Below, piece by piece: positions 47,731 to 60,249 of a stretch of 64,000 nt of DNA. Both the position numbers and the translations under genes were made by a program. The number at the start of each line of letters is the position of its first letter. The stretch's first letter is position 1. This DNA is from Fratercula arctica (lineage: Eukaryota > Chordata > Aves > Charadriiformes > Alcidae): assembly GCA_947846985.1 (NCBI GenBank), contig CANTUZ010000004.1:79246159-79310158 (forward strand), given 5' to 3'. The notes under the pieces are model-generated. The model saw only the letters and a list, made by a program, of their open reading frames with translations. It made no database searches and had not been told where the DNA came from.

Positions 47731-49254
47731 GAGTGTATATCATTCATTTCTACCTAAAAGAAAATGCTTAGATTTTTACATCATTTATTTTTACTAGGAT
47801 GAGAAAAAACACAAGAGGCTTTTTTCAGCATTTTAGTAATAGCTGCAACGAATCAAAAAGTCAGTAAGTCTCACAGAGCTATTATACATACTGAGGCCAT
47901 TATATCATCGTATTAATAATTTAAGTGGAAATCAGAGTTCCACTGGTCATTTGCCTCAGCTTGTGACTGCTTCAAGACATCTAAAAGGCATTTGGACATC
48001 AAAGAAGTTGACTGGTCGTCAGACACGCTTTAGATAACAGCTGTATGAAGTAGTCTTCATTTCAGTATTAGTTTAACACTTTAATTTGCATTGGAGTCAA
48101 CATGTTAATTGGGTAATAAACCGTTAGCTGTACTTCTGAGGAATAAGTTACCTTTCCTAGTGGCTGTAATAGGACAGTACCCAGCTTGTTTTTAAATCTC
48201 CATTGAAAGATCTTTTTCCTACTCTTGTCTCCTCTTCTTTTGTGGTATTCTGGAACCAAGGTGACTTTATACAAAAATATATTCAGAATTCCTTAAATTC
48301 CAGAACTCCCAGGGCATATGTTTATATGTATCTGACTATATATATGGTGACTAACTATATATGTTAATTTGGCATGTATTGTATGACATCAAAAGTCAAA
48401 TAAAAACATTCCACAGCACAGACTCTCTAAAGTCTTTGAACATGTTCACAAATACATTCTACAATTCTTTCTGCATACTTCAGCTGCTTAAAAGTTGACC
48501 CTAGAGAAAGCCTTTGGGGTAAAATATGTGAACGTTAATAATCCCCTAAATACTTATTTACATTATAAACTCTTAAAGCTTCAAAGGAACTGTCACAGGC
48601 TCCTCTCCCAAACATTTCAGTCCCATGTCCATTCATCATTTGCTTTTATCATGCAAATTCTCAGACAGAGAGAAAATTCCAGGCTGCACGGGAGACACTG
48701 GCGCTGGGAACAAGTGGGCTTTTTCCAGTGAGTAGCATTCTTTAATTTCAGCCTTTGTTAAAATAATAGTAGCATTTCAATCATAATCTTACAGATTCTA
48801 GTTATAAAGAGCCACGAACTACGTGTGAGTTGTGTAAAGTTAATATTATCGATGTCAGTATGACACAGCCTTGCCAGGGATTCCGGTCAGGAGGGAATCA
48901 CAGAATGGTGGGCACAGTCTCTGCGATGAAAACTTTGCAGTCCGATTTAAATCGCAAAACTACAAGTGAGGATAACAAATTGTAGGAGAAAAGCGGTGAC
49001 GAAAAACGGTTCGAATTCCTGAAAGCTATTTGTTAGTAACTACTTTTCATTGGTTTCAATCACTGTTAGTGTATGTGAGATTACGCCAACTAAGACGAAA
49101 TTTGAGATGCCAGCATTTTCTGAATTAAATTTTTTCATAAAACGTTCAAGGAGTTGTTTATTCTACACAGTACTTTATTTTGGAATTGCTTATATATTTT
49201 TGCATTCTGTAATATATTTATTTTGTGATTTTAGTAATAGCAGTATACAGTACT

Positions 49255-49276
49255 TACTACTACTACTACTACTACT
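49255..49276. repeat. (TAC)7 microsatellite
   Basis: Seven TAC units, the only clean trinucleotide repeat of this length in the window. Confidence 0.95.
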
Positions 49277-50404
49277 AAATGACATAATGAATAGCTTCAA
49301 TGTGTTACTGACTTTTATGTTATCTTTTACATCTTCAGCTCTTAATTAGAATATCTATTTTTCTAGATTAAGATGTCCGCTGTTTGTAGAATGTCAGGTC
49401 ACTTCCTTAGAACACAAACAAGAGTTATTCCACTCTAGAAAATGAGATAAGCTCTCCGGGTACTGACTGGAAGCATGGCTGGTTCAAACATCTTATAGAT
49501 CAGTCTGGAATCATTTTTCAGGATACTAAAAATGATGCCAGGTTCACAGTGGTTTGGCTGAACCTACATTGTTAAGAATTTGGATGGAAACATAAAAGGG
49601 TGACAGTTATGGCAAAAACACGCACAAATTCTATTTATCTGCCTTTACACCTGCACAGATCCTAGAAAATCTAGGATCATCTAGTATCAGCTTCCTTTCA
49701 GAAACCTTTCAATAGAAAATAAATAAGAGACAAAAAATTCTAAAGGAAGAACATTGCCTTATGTTCTCTCCTTGTTGTCCCATTTTCTCCAGACTGTCAC
49801 ACAGGAGAAGTGTACGAGGGTCTGATGTTATTGTTTTAGTCCTGTTTCTTAAAAGAGAAAAATACATTTAAAATCTCTCACAAATTTATCAGACAGTTGA
49901 AAATTTAGCAAAATAAAAACAGTCTGCATTGTCCTAACTGTATCATGCACTGCAGAAGAACTTGTGACATTCTGTAGAAATCTCACAGAAGTAGACAACA
50001 GTCATATTATGCAATAAGAGATAAAAGGGAGCAGATTTGCGTTTACATACTTCTAATTCACAAAGGATTTCTGAATGAAGACATAACTCATACAGTGCAT
50101 CTACTGAAAACAACACTTTTAAAGGAAATGCTCAGTAAGTGAATTTAGTATGATGGGTTAAAAATAGAGGTAAATAAATCAACCTACCCCAATTGCTCTT
50201 GGTCTGCAAGTTCCTTGCAAACATCTGCTCACAAGACTCCCAGCATTTGGAGCATTCTTTAGAGTCTAAGGTGTGTTGCGTGAGCACGTAGGTGTGAATC
50301 GTATTTGCGATGGGCAACTCTCATAGCAGTGAATTAGCATTATTGTGCTAAAATTCCATACAGCAAGTATGACAATTATTTTAAATGACATGTTCTTTAT
50401 GACC

Positions 50405-50424
50405 AAAAAAAAAAAAAAAAAAAA
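50405..50424. repeat. Poly-A tract (A20)
   Basis: Twenty consecutive A, followed by GAAGCATG. Confidence 0.95.
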
Positions 50425-51987
50425 GAAGCATGTCTAATAGAACACTCTGATTTGGAACACATTTGTTAGGGATATAAGGCTGATCCACTTCCAACTACTG
50501 TGAGAAAAAAACACGGACAGCTTGTGACAGCAGCAGTGTCGTTGCAGTGTGAGCACTTTTTGTGATTTCTGTGCTCTGTACTGTGGAATAACATTTACTG
50601 TACTTTCAAATTTGTTTTAACGTCTTGCAGTCAGTGATTGCTGAGAGAGAATCTTTTCTTTTTTTTTTTTTTTTCTTAACTTATTTTCTTTTTCCAGGTC
50701 TAAACTTATGTTACTTTTAGTTGAGCTAGAATACTTCATTGAAAAGGAGTGACGGATAAGCTGAAATATCATTCGGGAAATGAAAACTGCAAAGGAAAGT
50801 TCAAAGCAATGAAGAGGTCTGAGAGGGAGAGGCAGTATTACCAGAGCAAACACCACCGAACTGCAAACAGTTTTGAATACAGAGATCTGCAGAGCAGCAA
50901 CACGCACGATGAAGTCCAATATCAAAGAAAAATACTGGGCTTCCGAGCTCATCCAGTGTCTGACTTTGCCTCACTGCCGAGGGAAAAGAAAAATGGACAG
51001 TTTTAGAACGCGCAGAGGTGACAAACTGTACTGCGACATTTCAACATATGGACCATTGTGCTTTTCGTGGGACACTACATTAGCGCTGATTAATGAAACT
51101 TGTTGGTAGGTGTTCTGCTAGTAACAAATATTTAGTGAAGGAAATTATCCAGTTTTTCTGTACCTCTATGTTCTCCATTCATTTTGTCAAATTTGAATGC
51201 CTCTTAATTTAGCCCCGTCTCTCAAAACAGCTGCCACAATCATTCTAAGTTTACTTTTCTGGTAGTACAAGTGCATCCATCAGATGTCAGATATGGTGCA
51301 TCCTACTACCAATTGTTCTTAGTTTTGAAAAGTATTTTGAGGTCAATGAGCCATATTCTGTGTTGATGAGGCATGCTTAATCTACCCATGTTTGATGGGT
51401 AGATTAAACATTTTTGTCATTTCCTATAAGAATGCGAAGCACTGGTTCTGAATATTTTAATTTCTTCGTCTCTCCTGCAGCGTGTATTTCCCCAGTAAAT
51501 CAAGCTGTAATGTTTGGGGGTTTTTAAGTGTTAAAAATAAAGATGTGAAAACAGATCTCATGCAAAGGATACAAATATAATTCCTCATTCCAATCAGAGC
51601 TCCAGCTGTGCAGTTAGTAGGGCAGCAGACAGGGATGGAAGGCACTACAATGGGTGGAATTGGAAAAAGATTTAAAATCAGGAGAAGCCTTGCTCCAGTA
51701 TCAGGAGTAAGCGCTAGAGCAAAGGGGCTACTACAACAGCTCCAAACGTCAGAACCTGATGCTGGACCTGTCAGGTAGATTCAATCCCAAATGCTTTTTT
51801 TGCTAATGAAACCCAAAGAATGCTTAAGGCTCATGGAGACCTGGACTGCCGCACCAAGCTGACTCTCCACAGAGTTATTTTCTATACTATCATTTAAGGC
51901 ATTAAACACTTTTTCAGCAAAAATTCTCAGTGTGATTCTGTCATCACACTCAGGTAATGGAATCATGAAGAGAAAATAAATTGAAAA

Positions 51988-52153
51988 AGAAGTTGCGGCT
52001 GCCCCATCCCTGGAGGGGTTCAAGGCCAGGTTGGACAGGGCTTGGAGCAACCTGGGCTGGTGGGAGGTGTCCCTGCCCAGGGCAGGGGGTTGGAACTTGA
52101 TGATCTTTAAGGTCCCTTCCAACCCAAACCATTATGTGATTCTACAATTCTAT
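51988..52153 (+). mobile_element. CR1 LINE fragment (short 3' end)
   Basis: Shortest recent copy, starting at AGAAGTTGCGGCTGCCCC and ending in degenerate octamers (ATTATGTG, ATTCTACA, ATTCTAT). Same type as the copies at 27.0, 33.6 and 39.7 kb. Confidence 0.95.
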
Positions 52154-53768
52154 CTCATATGCTTTAGCCTGAAAAAAATATTGATAATTCTTGATAAAAC
52201 AAGTTCTATGCTGCAGTTGGTGACAAAATGTCAGGACACGTTTTGAGAAGGTTAGCACATGCTAGAAGTCTTTCTTCATACCCTGTAATTTAAAACTACT
52301 TTTCACAGGACTTGGACTTGAGGTAATGATATTTGAATTGAGCGTGGGCAAATGGACTGGAAAAAACATTAACTGATAGAGAAAAGCTGTATACACACTC
52401 GTCAGCAGCGTGGCACAACATCAGATTTGGACTCTTACAGACTGTCTATACAGAACAGTAATTGTTAAACAGTTCCAGAAGGTATTGATAACTTTGCCTA
52501 CTCCGTTTCACTGATTTTGAATCAATGTAATTATATGGTAACTATCAAATAGAGAATTTGACACTGTTTTCATAATTTCTTCATCCTCCAACTCATTTTT
52601 TTGTTGGACTGATAACTAAATAAATTCAATTTTCAAGTGCAGTTATTATAAAATAATAATTCATAACTGGTACATATTTCTATTGGTGTTTCCAGGCTTG
52701 TAACAATATCTGAGGCTCTGGTGTGCAAAAGTTTTAGCCAACAATTGACTTTCAGAATTAATTGGCCTGTTATTTAAGGTAAAGTCTTCAATGGGTGTTG
52801 AAAGTTCCCAGTAAAACACATCCAACCTTCAGTACCCCTAGGTTTGGACAATTTCTATAAATGTGATAGTATCTACGAGTTCTGTTTCTTAGTTTGTCTC
52901 TTAGTTATGTCTTTACTGCCCTTAGGAAGACACATGCTTGAGTTCAACCTCATGTTCTCAAAGCTGGGCAGCTTAGTTTAGCCAAACTGTCTGTAGCTGT
53001 TGAATGTGAACATGAATTTCCCTGTGAATGAATTCCCGGAAAATGCTCTGGCTGAGAAGCCAGATGAGAAGCCAACATTTATGGGATATGGACCTCAGGT
53101 CTGACCCCTCAGCCATGCACTAATATGGCAATGCAGATGCAGATAAGCTCATGATTGAACAGAAAATTACCAGGCAAGCAGAATCTTTTACTGCATTTTT
53201 TTTTTGTTTTGTTTTATTTTCTTCCCATGGATGTTAGAGTTTTACAAATCTTACTTGTTTATTTTGATACTTCAGCTTCTGATCTTTGCAGATATCAAGC
53301 TTGAAAATCATCTACAACGGAACATATTGAATAAAATTGTAACGAATGTTGTGAATGAATAGTGATTGATGGCTAGGGATGGATTTTTAGTTACAGATTG
53401 GTGCATCTATCCTCTACAGTAAAGAGTTGAAGATGTTGTGGAACTTGGTTTCCTACCTCTGAAATTGATATAATCAGACCTTCTGGTAAAAACCTTCAGC
53501 AGTTTGTTCCTGTGTAAGTACCTGCTGAATGAGCTTGTACGTTCCTTCTCTGATTCATTATTTATATGGGTTACTTCGAGGCACCAATGTTACTGGCTTG
53601 AGAGACTTTAATAATATACCATATTCGCTTTCAAAAATCAAGTTACGTTCATACCAAGAAATCATTCTGCTACTCTCTTTGTAAAGGAAATTTATAGAAT
53701 TCTGTGAGAATAGCTCAAAACACCACAGTGAGATGGCAGAATGAGGAGTTAACATGTCGAACTGTTGA
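52154..53768. other. Non-coding region, no gene recognised
   Basis: Unique AT-rich DNA; no repeat family or exon recognised. A short T-rich run with TTTTG units lies at about 53199-53221. Confidence 0.6.
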
Positions 53769-54089
53769 GGAAAAACACGAGATTGGAGTATGGCTTTCTC
53801 ATCATGGTCCTATTACAAGCTAACACACAACTTAAAAGATGCAAGAAACGGTGTTACAGCATTTCAGAAATCCACTGCAAACCAAACCTCTGCTGAAGAA
53901 AAGAAAAGCAGTTTTGTACAACAGTATTTTGATCTAATTTTGGCGGACAGGCATTTAGCACGACTGCAGCATGAAGACACAGAATATCTAAAGAAAATAA
54001 GGCAGTTCCTGATTTTCATGGGGAAAAATGTAGGTATTATAGGGCTTTTTAGTCTAGAACAGAAAGGCATAACAAGAATTAGTGCCTAG
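53769..54089 (+). pseudogene. Possible hAT/ZMYM-type transposase fragment
   Basis: The open frame after the stop at 53766-53768 reads GKTRDWSMAFSSWSYYKLTH and goes on with NLKDARNGVTAFQKS, then a middle part, then EYLKKIRQFLIFMGKNVGI. The order W-x-x-(G/A)-F/Y-S-S-W, L-K-D-x-R/E-x-S/G-V-x-H/A-F, and later a (Y/W)-L/W-K-K-I segment with a KN-(L/V)-x-x-x-G end, follows the N-terminal region of hAT transposases with a TTF-type zinc finger (ZMYM5-like). The key His of that pattern is replaced and catalytic residues are not covered. A stop lies just upstream. It could be chance; the match is by eye from memory. Confidence 0.33.
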
Positions 54090-54099
54090 ATGCTGAAGT

Positions 54100-54378
54100 C
54101 AGAAAATTTCAAATTGGAAGTAAAGTACAATATATTTAATAGTGAGATTATTAACCTTGGTAACAAGCAACAAAGAAAGTGATATATTCTCTGTCTTCTG
54201 GTGTCTTTTAGTGAAGATTATATTTCCTGGAAGATAACTATTAGCCAATGAGCCTTATTCAAATGCAGATTATCAAGCTCACTGGAGATTATCTGAAATG
54301 TAATGGCCTGTGATATACAATACAACAGACCAGATGATGTAAAGATGCCTTCTGGCCTTGTATGCTTCGTATCAATAA
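54100..54378 (+). mobile_element. Ancient CR1-like LINE 3' end (turtle/archosaur type)
   Basis: Forward remnant with, in order, AAATTGGAAGTAAAG, AGTGAGATTATTAACC, a degenerate TGGATTCTCC/TCTTTAAATCAAGAT segment, GGCCTGTGATATACA, CAGACCAGATGAT and CCTTCTGGCC. This order is the 3' end of the CR1-like elements abundant in turtles and present as old copies across archosaurs (knowledge from memory). Heavily mutated, so much older than the other CR1 tails here. The segment directly upstream (53769-54089) does not look like its ORF2. Confidence 0.7.
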
Positions 54379-57300
54379 ACTCAAAACTTTGAAAAAAGGT
54401 GCAGATCCATGGTGATGTTAATATCCTATATCCTATCCCTCCCTCATGAGCTTCCTAGCATATGGTATTTAAAATAACTGAGCTCCTTGCTCCAAATATA
54501 ATATGAAAAAATCAGTCCTCACCTGAAATAAACTAAGAAAAAGGGTAAAAGTCTGCCGATATTAATTACAACAAAGTCAGGACTTCAGCCCAACTCTCTA
54601 GCTCCCATGATTGAAAATAACGTAACCCCTGAGGTTTGAACATTAGGGAAGGAATTTATCATGTGTTGTTTGAAAGATGTGCTTCATCTAAACACAGATG
54701 TAAAAAAAAAAAAAAATTAAAAATTACATTATATTTTTAAAATGCAGTATTGTTTAGTACATTTATAGAATTAAATGGACTAATCGAAAGTCTTTGGCTG
54801 CCTGGACTTTACATACATATGTATAGTATATGCACGATTCTGTTAGTTACAATCCAAGGAGATAACGATTAACAAAGGAATTCAACCAGATGTGTAACAT
54901 CTCCAGGAAGGAGATACTGGTAATGGTTATTGCTGTTAGGGAAAGCGTAAAGCTGAAGATTAATAGCAGATTTTTTGAAGAATAAACTGGGGTGATCTTG
55001 TTTGTTATTTCCATTGGAGATGCTGACTCAGAAAATAGAGGAACTCTGATGACCAAGTTAAGAAAAGGTTCTGTCAATACAGGAAAGAATGGCTTACCAC
55101 GCAGAACGAGACAGGTAACATGTAGGACTGGAGAATGAAAAACAGGACAATTAACAGTACTAAAAAAGAAAAAAAAAAGATAAAAAAGACCTGATGACAA
55201 TGGCTGAAACTGGCAAGAGCAGAGGGATGAGCTACTAGCACCATAAGAAGAAGAGTTCCAATATTGGATGAGTAAAATAGATGAGTAACTCATAAGCCTA
55301 TCACAGAGAAGTCAAGATGAGGACAAAAGGGAAGGCAGGGAGGGGAAGAGACTACCAATACATCAGAGAGAAGAAACACAACTATTTGGATGAAGTGCTC
55401 TCTCAACAAGTGACTATGAACTGATTCTGAATATATTTCCCCATGGATTAGGGAGAGTTTTCTAAACATCACAACAGGCAAGCTCTGAAGCAGCACACAA
55501 ACTGGATAAGGTGTCTAAAAGGCCCAACTGATGAAGCTTTTTTAGTTATTAATGGGAACAGAAGATACAGTTTCCATGAGAGACAAGGACTAAATTCATT
55601 GGCCAAAGTGAAACCTTCCAGTTCTGTATTCCTGTGCTATTAGTGTTACGCCAATGTATAAGGAAAAGTGTTCACTAGGCTGGGAAAAGACACACATATT
55701 TTGAACAGTTGACCCTCTTAGGAGGACAAGAGGAGAACCAGGCAGGGTTCAGCTGTGGTCAGTAACAAGGACCACACTGCTTCAGAACTTCCAGCTTTCA
55801 AGAGTGAACACCATTTTGCTATGTTCAGCTTGTAAGCCATTTTCTAATTTATTTTTTTTTTTTTAGAAAAAAAGAGTAAGCAACTTGATATATTCTTAAT
55901 AAGAGCCAATGATTCTGCAGACTGCATTAATTACGTTGTTTAGATTCTGCAGTACAAAAAGTGTATGAATCATTGAGAAAGGTCTACCCAAAATCCTTTA
56001 CAATTGACACTTAACCTCCCCCGATATTGTTTGAAGACAAAGTCACAGAGGTGAAAATAAAACTTACCTTCACCCACCCTTGCATCCCATTAGTGTCATT
56101 AATTCATAGCCTCCTGCATTCTGCTGAGCATCTGATATGCATGTCCTAAAGATTCTTCATTGGATTACATTTAAATCACTATCTAAAGTAGATCTATTAA
56201 CATTAAAATTTTATGGAAACCTATATTGTGGAGTTGTGAAGTTTTAACAAAGCTGGCTTGTCAGGGTTTTGTAGATTCAGCTTTGTTGCCAAGCTTGTTC
56301 TTTTCATACCTTTTCATTTTCGCCAAAGGTAATTAACCCCTCTGTGTGGTGACAGTTTTGAAAAATGCGAAGTTATTAATGACCATCATGACTCCATTAG
56401 AAATGCAGAAGATCAAATTCGGTGAGAAATTTCAATCAGAACAGAAAAGGTAAGATGCTAAGCTTGACTTTCTTAGCACTTCCTCAAAATAGATACATAG
56501 AGAATTTGGAAGAACAATAGCATAACCTTCATCAAAATTCCACGAGAACATTACTACGTTCCCAGGACGTACTGAGCACAACACCTTGCAAATAAATACT
56601 TACAACCTGCTTAGGTATACAGGAAATATGTCTTGATTGCTGCCAGTTGTATTTAGCTAAAATCATTCAGATGTCCTGCAAGAACATGGAAGAAAAAACT
56701 TATTTTAATACAATTCATATATGCACGCATTTATATTAGTAGCATTTTGATAGCATTATTGCAATCAGCTGTTTTATTTTGCTATGTTCGATATAGCAAA
56801 ACTCGATAGACTGTTCTAGTCTGAAGTTGCCTCAAAAAGATGTATCTATCCAGAGAAGTGATAATGTCTATTTGTCGTACTCATTTTAGTGAATTCCGTA
56901 CTTCTCCACACAAAGATCACATTACCCAGCTGAGTTCAAGAAACACACATGAAGAAAAGTACGGGAAAACCATTCACCCCAGTAACCCACAGATGGGTTA
57001 CAAGGCTTCAGGTTTACCACACTCCATTTACCATTTTAAATTCTGCTATGGGATGGAAGCAACTTGCTAATGGAAAATTCGGTTAACTGTATAATGGAAC
57101 AATATATATAACTATATAATGGAAAATTTGGATAACTATATCACAGCTTCATGAGCCTGAAGGCTCCTTTATCATTGTCTAACACTGCATGTGTCCTAGC
57201 ATATTCAAAACTGACTGATAGCCTCCTCCTCTCATTAGACAGGATAGAGGGAGCCCCCTGTAGTTCAAATCCTGTTGGAGCTCCTCCTCGTACCGCATTT

Positions 57301-59026
57301 GCCGTACCGCTATCCTCTCTTGATTAACTAATTCACTAATGACAGTTAACAGTGCACTCGAAGCTTACAGCATGCTCAACCTACAAAGCCACGCTCTTTT
57401 GTTTAGTATAAAGCACAATCTACATGTGACAAAATTAAGAAGCATTCGAACTGTATATTATTTAATTCCATACCCCCAAAAATGCAGCAATCAGTGCGTT
57501 TTTCATTTGCGACTAACAAAATAAAAATCAGCGGAAATATGCATGAGAATGATTTTAAATATTGCTAATCGTATTACTTCTCAGTGAAACCTTCAGGTTA
57601 ATCAGGGCAAATAGGCAGGAGGACAAACAGAAATAGTTTTAATATTATAATAAACATTTTGATAGGAAAGCAGGCAAACAGACAAATAAGTATAATTGAG
57701 GAGCTTCAAAAATAAAAGGAAGGTATTCGGGGTATCTCAGACTAAGTCTTCTGTAAACAGTACTGCATTTGGCAGACCAAAACAGTTTATAACATATTAT
57801 CATTAAATCTTTTCAACTTTACAGATCATTTGGCACAGCATTTATACTAATCAGCCTTCATCACGATATTTTATCACCAACAGTTTTGAATCTAACAGTT
57901 CTCTAAAAAACTGGTTTGATGTGTCCAGAGAAGTGTATCAATGACAAGAAGTAAATTAATGGGTATTTAAAAAGTAATGAGGAAAGCAAAACCTTCTACA
58001 GTTTTTGTGTGAAAATTGTTAATTAGTACTGTATTCTACATTTAGAGGAAGCAGCTGAAAGGAAAATATTCCTTTAAGAAAACTTAAATAGTAAATAAAA
58101 TATCAGGAATTTTAAAGACATGTTACAATGTCCTTCTTAAAGTTCAGTTAGGATTGTGATGACTACAATTATTTTTTTTTTTTAATATATGAAGAAAAGT
58201 CTCCAGTGAGTTATTTAGTCTTACGTCGATAACGTTCACATTCACACATAGAACATGAAATGATTCTCACAGCTCCTTTTGGCAGCGTGTTCCATTTTCT
58301 ATCCTTATTTTATGCTAGAAAATAGTACACCAGCAGTAAATAGCTGAGTACGTCAACACTGAGAAGCAGCACGTGCTGACAAGACCTCTGAATTCTGAGC
58401 CCTTAAAGGTGCCGCAAGGAAACTATCTCGGGTCCTCCACACAGCTTTAATTCTTTTGCACAGCTCCGTGCTATTCCTACTGCAGGTAGCAGAAAGGTTG
58501 GGGCATCTCCAAGAGACTTCTGCTCTCTGACAATATAGGTGTTGCCCAAAGGCACCCTACCTCATTGCTCAATCCGTTCCATCAAGAAGCATAAACCTGA
58601 ATAAATTTGCTAAGCTGCAGCATGACAAGAGAGCGAAAGCATGTCCAAAGGCTTGCTCACATATTCCAACTATACCTAATAAAAGCTATTACTTCTTGAA
58701 AAATGTTGTTTTGCTTCTATCCCTTAGGCTACTGCAGATAGGGTATTACTACTGCTCTTAGAAGTGGTTGCCTAGTTGCCTCACAGATGTACCTGGGGTA
58801 CCTTTAATCAAGATAGCTTTGACCGGTGTTCATACTAGTGAAAGAACAGCACGGATTTTCATCATATTTCCTATGCTCAGAGGATTCCAGGCCACTTTGC
58901 ATGAAACATGCATCAGATTGCTGGGATCTCAGTTCCCGAGCTAAGCACAGAGGTGGGTGTATCTACATGTGCTGAACACTCACCTCACTGAAGACAAGGC
59001 TCCAGCAGGGCAGCTGGACACGCAGA
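54379..59026. other. Non-coding region, no gene recognised
   Basis: Unique AT-rich DNA. The 148-codon minus ORF at 54847-55293 is rich in Phe, Ser and Leu, part of it due to an A8 run, and has no recognisable family. No repeat family recognised. Confidence 0.6.
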
Positions 59027-59560
59027 CATAGAATCATAGAATCGTTTTGGTTGGAAAAGTTCTTTAGGATCATCAAGTCCAACCGTTAACCCAGCACTGC
59101 CAAAACCACCCCTAACCCATGTCCCTCAGCACCATTAAATACCTCCAAGGACGGCCACTCCACCACTGCCCTGGGCAGCCTCTTCCAATGATTGACAACC
59201 CTTTCGGTGAAGAAAATTTTTCCCAATATCCATCCTGAACCTACCCTGGCACAACTTGAGGCCGTTTCCTCTTGTCCCATGGCCTGTTCCTTGGGAGAAG
59301 AGCCCGACCCCCCCTGGCTGCCCCCTCCTTTCAGGGAGCTGTAGAGAGCGAGAAGGTCTCCCCTCAGCCTCCTTCTCTCCAGGCTGAACACCCCCAGCTC
59401 CCTCAGCCGCTCCTCACCAGACTTGTGCTCCAGACCCCTCACCAGCTCCGTTGCCCTTCTCTGGACACGCTCCAGCCCCTCAGTGTCTTTCTTGTGGTGA
59501 GGGACCCAAAACTGGACACAGCCCTCGAGGTGGGGCCTCACCAGTGCCCAGTACAGATGT
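59027..59560 (-). mobile_element. CR1 LINE fragment with long open ORF2 remnant (minus strand)
   Basis: Reverse copy. Two CATAGAAT octamers (59027-59042) mark the 3' end. From 59541 down to 59086 a 151-codon frame stays open and begins [20 protein letters not shown], with [16 protein letters not shown] and [15 protein letters not shown]; after a stretch in a shifted frame it regains [15 protein letters not shown] and WPSLEVF. The open frame therefore rests on two compensating shifts or an in-frame rearrangement, not on coding function. Same type as 13580 and 20166. Confidence 0.96.
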
Positions 59561-59826
59561 TAGAGTGTGCTGAGGCATAGGCCACACACTGCTTGTCTTT
59601 CTCTGGTTCCTTCTAACAAGGATTTTTCAAGTACTGGAACAGACACATTCATTGTAATTTTAGGTAAAGGATCAGAAACCCTTCCCCTCTTCTGATCTCC
59701 AATCTCTTCTATGTCATACCTTCGACAATGGCTGAGAGGGACCATTTCCACCTTCAAAGGTTTGTCCTGGCCTTCTTTAAACTGGAACATATTTGCGAAG
59801 AAATAGTGTATCTTCTACCACCTTTA

Positions 59827-59878
59827 TTATCTCATTATCTCATCTCATTATATTCATCATCATCATCAACAACAACAC
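59827..59878. repeat. TCATTATC / (CAT)4 / (CAA)3 simple repeat
   Basis: Short TCATTATC-like units pass into four CAT and then three CAA units. Confidence 0.85.
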
Positions 59879-60221
59879 AGTTAGAGGAAAGTGTATCATG
59901 CTGGACTCCACAGCTCGAGAGAGGGGATGCTGCTGAAGGTCCATGCCCCCAGGGTCCCACCCAGTAGTGAGGGTGCATTCCCAGCAGACGTACACACACA
60001 GAGCACCCGTATCCACCACATCTATACGCACCCGGCCACACGGGTCACAGACAGACACACCAAGCACTCACATGAACACAGGCAGCACCAACAGCCCTCT
60101 CTGGCTGAGGAGGACGGAGGTCCACTGTTGACAATATATATATAAACCCTCATATGTGCAACTTTATATAGTTAATGGACCTTTTTTCTTATTTTCCTCG
60201 CCATCTTACAGTCTGCTGTGT

Positions 60222-60249
60222 TTTCTTTCTTTCTTTCTTTCTTTCTTTC
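60222..60249. repeat. (TTTC)7 microsatellite
   Basis: Seven TTTC units on the forward strand, a homopyrimidine tract of 28 bp. Confidence 0.97.

Larger units (their letters stand above)
45138..51987. other. Non-coding region, no gene recognised
   Basis: Mostly AT-rich unique DNA, with dense TATA-type sequence at 45610-45810, A23 at 47708, (TAC)7 at 49255 and A20 at 50405. Forward ORFs at 50749-51109 in two frames, and minus ORF 45922-46167, look mildly protein-like but match nothing I know. The 47220-47460 part is non-repetitive and less AT-rich, possibly conserved non-coding DNA, which only an alignment could show. Confidence 0.55.

Noticed and set aside
48896..48910. AATCACAGAATGGT, resembling a CR1 terminal octamer
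   Set aside because: It is isolated; no CR1 body lies on either side.
49008..49019. GGTTCGAATTCC, similar to a tRNA B box
   Set aside because: The motif has an extra base relative to the B-box consensus, and no A box or cloverleaf is found upstream.
49668..49745. TCTAGGATCATCTAGT segment, considered as a minus-strand old CR1-like tail
   Set aside because: Only one short block fits and the next expected blocks are absent.
50749..51109. Two overlapping forward ORFs that look mildly protein-like
   Set aside because: No recognisable domain, different frames, and the upstream T-run makes a coding exon start unlikely.
54847..55293. 148-codon minus ORF with hydrophobic stretches
   Set aside because: Composition (Phe, Ser, Leu) follows the base composition; no family, no splice sites and no neighbour support.
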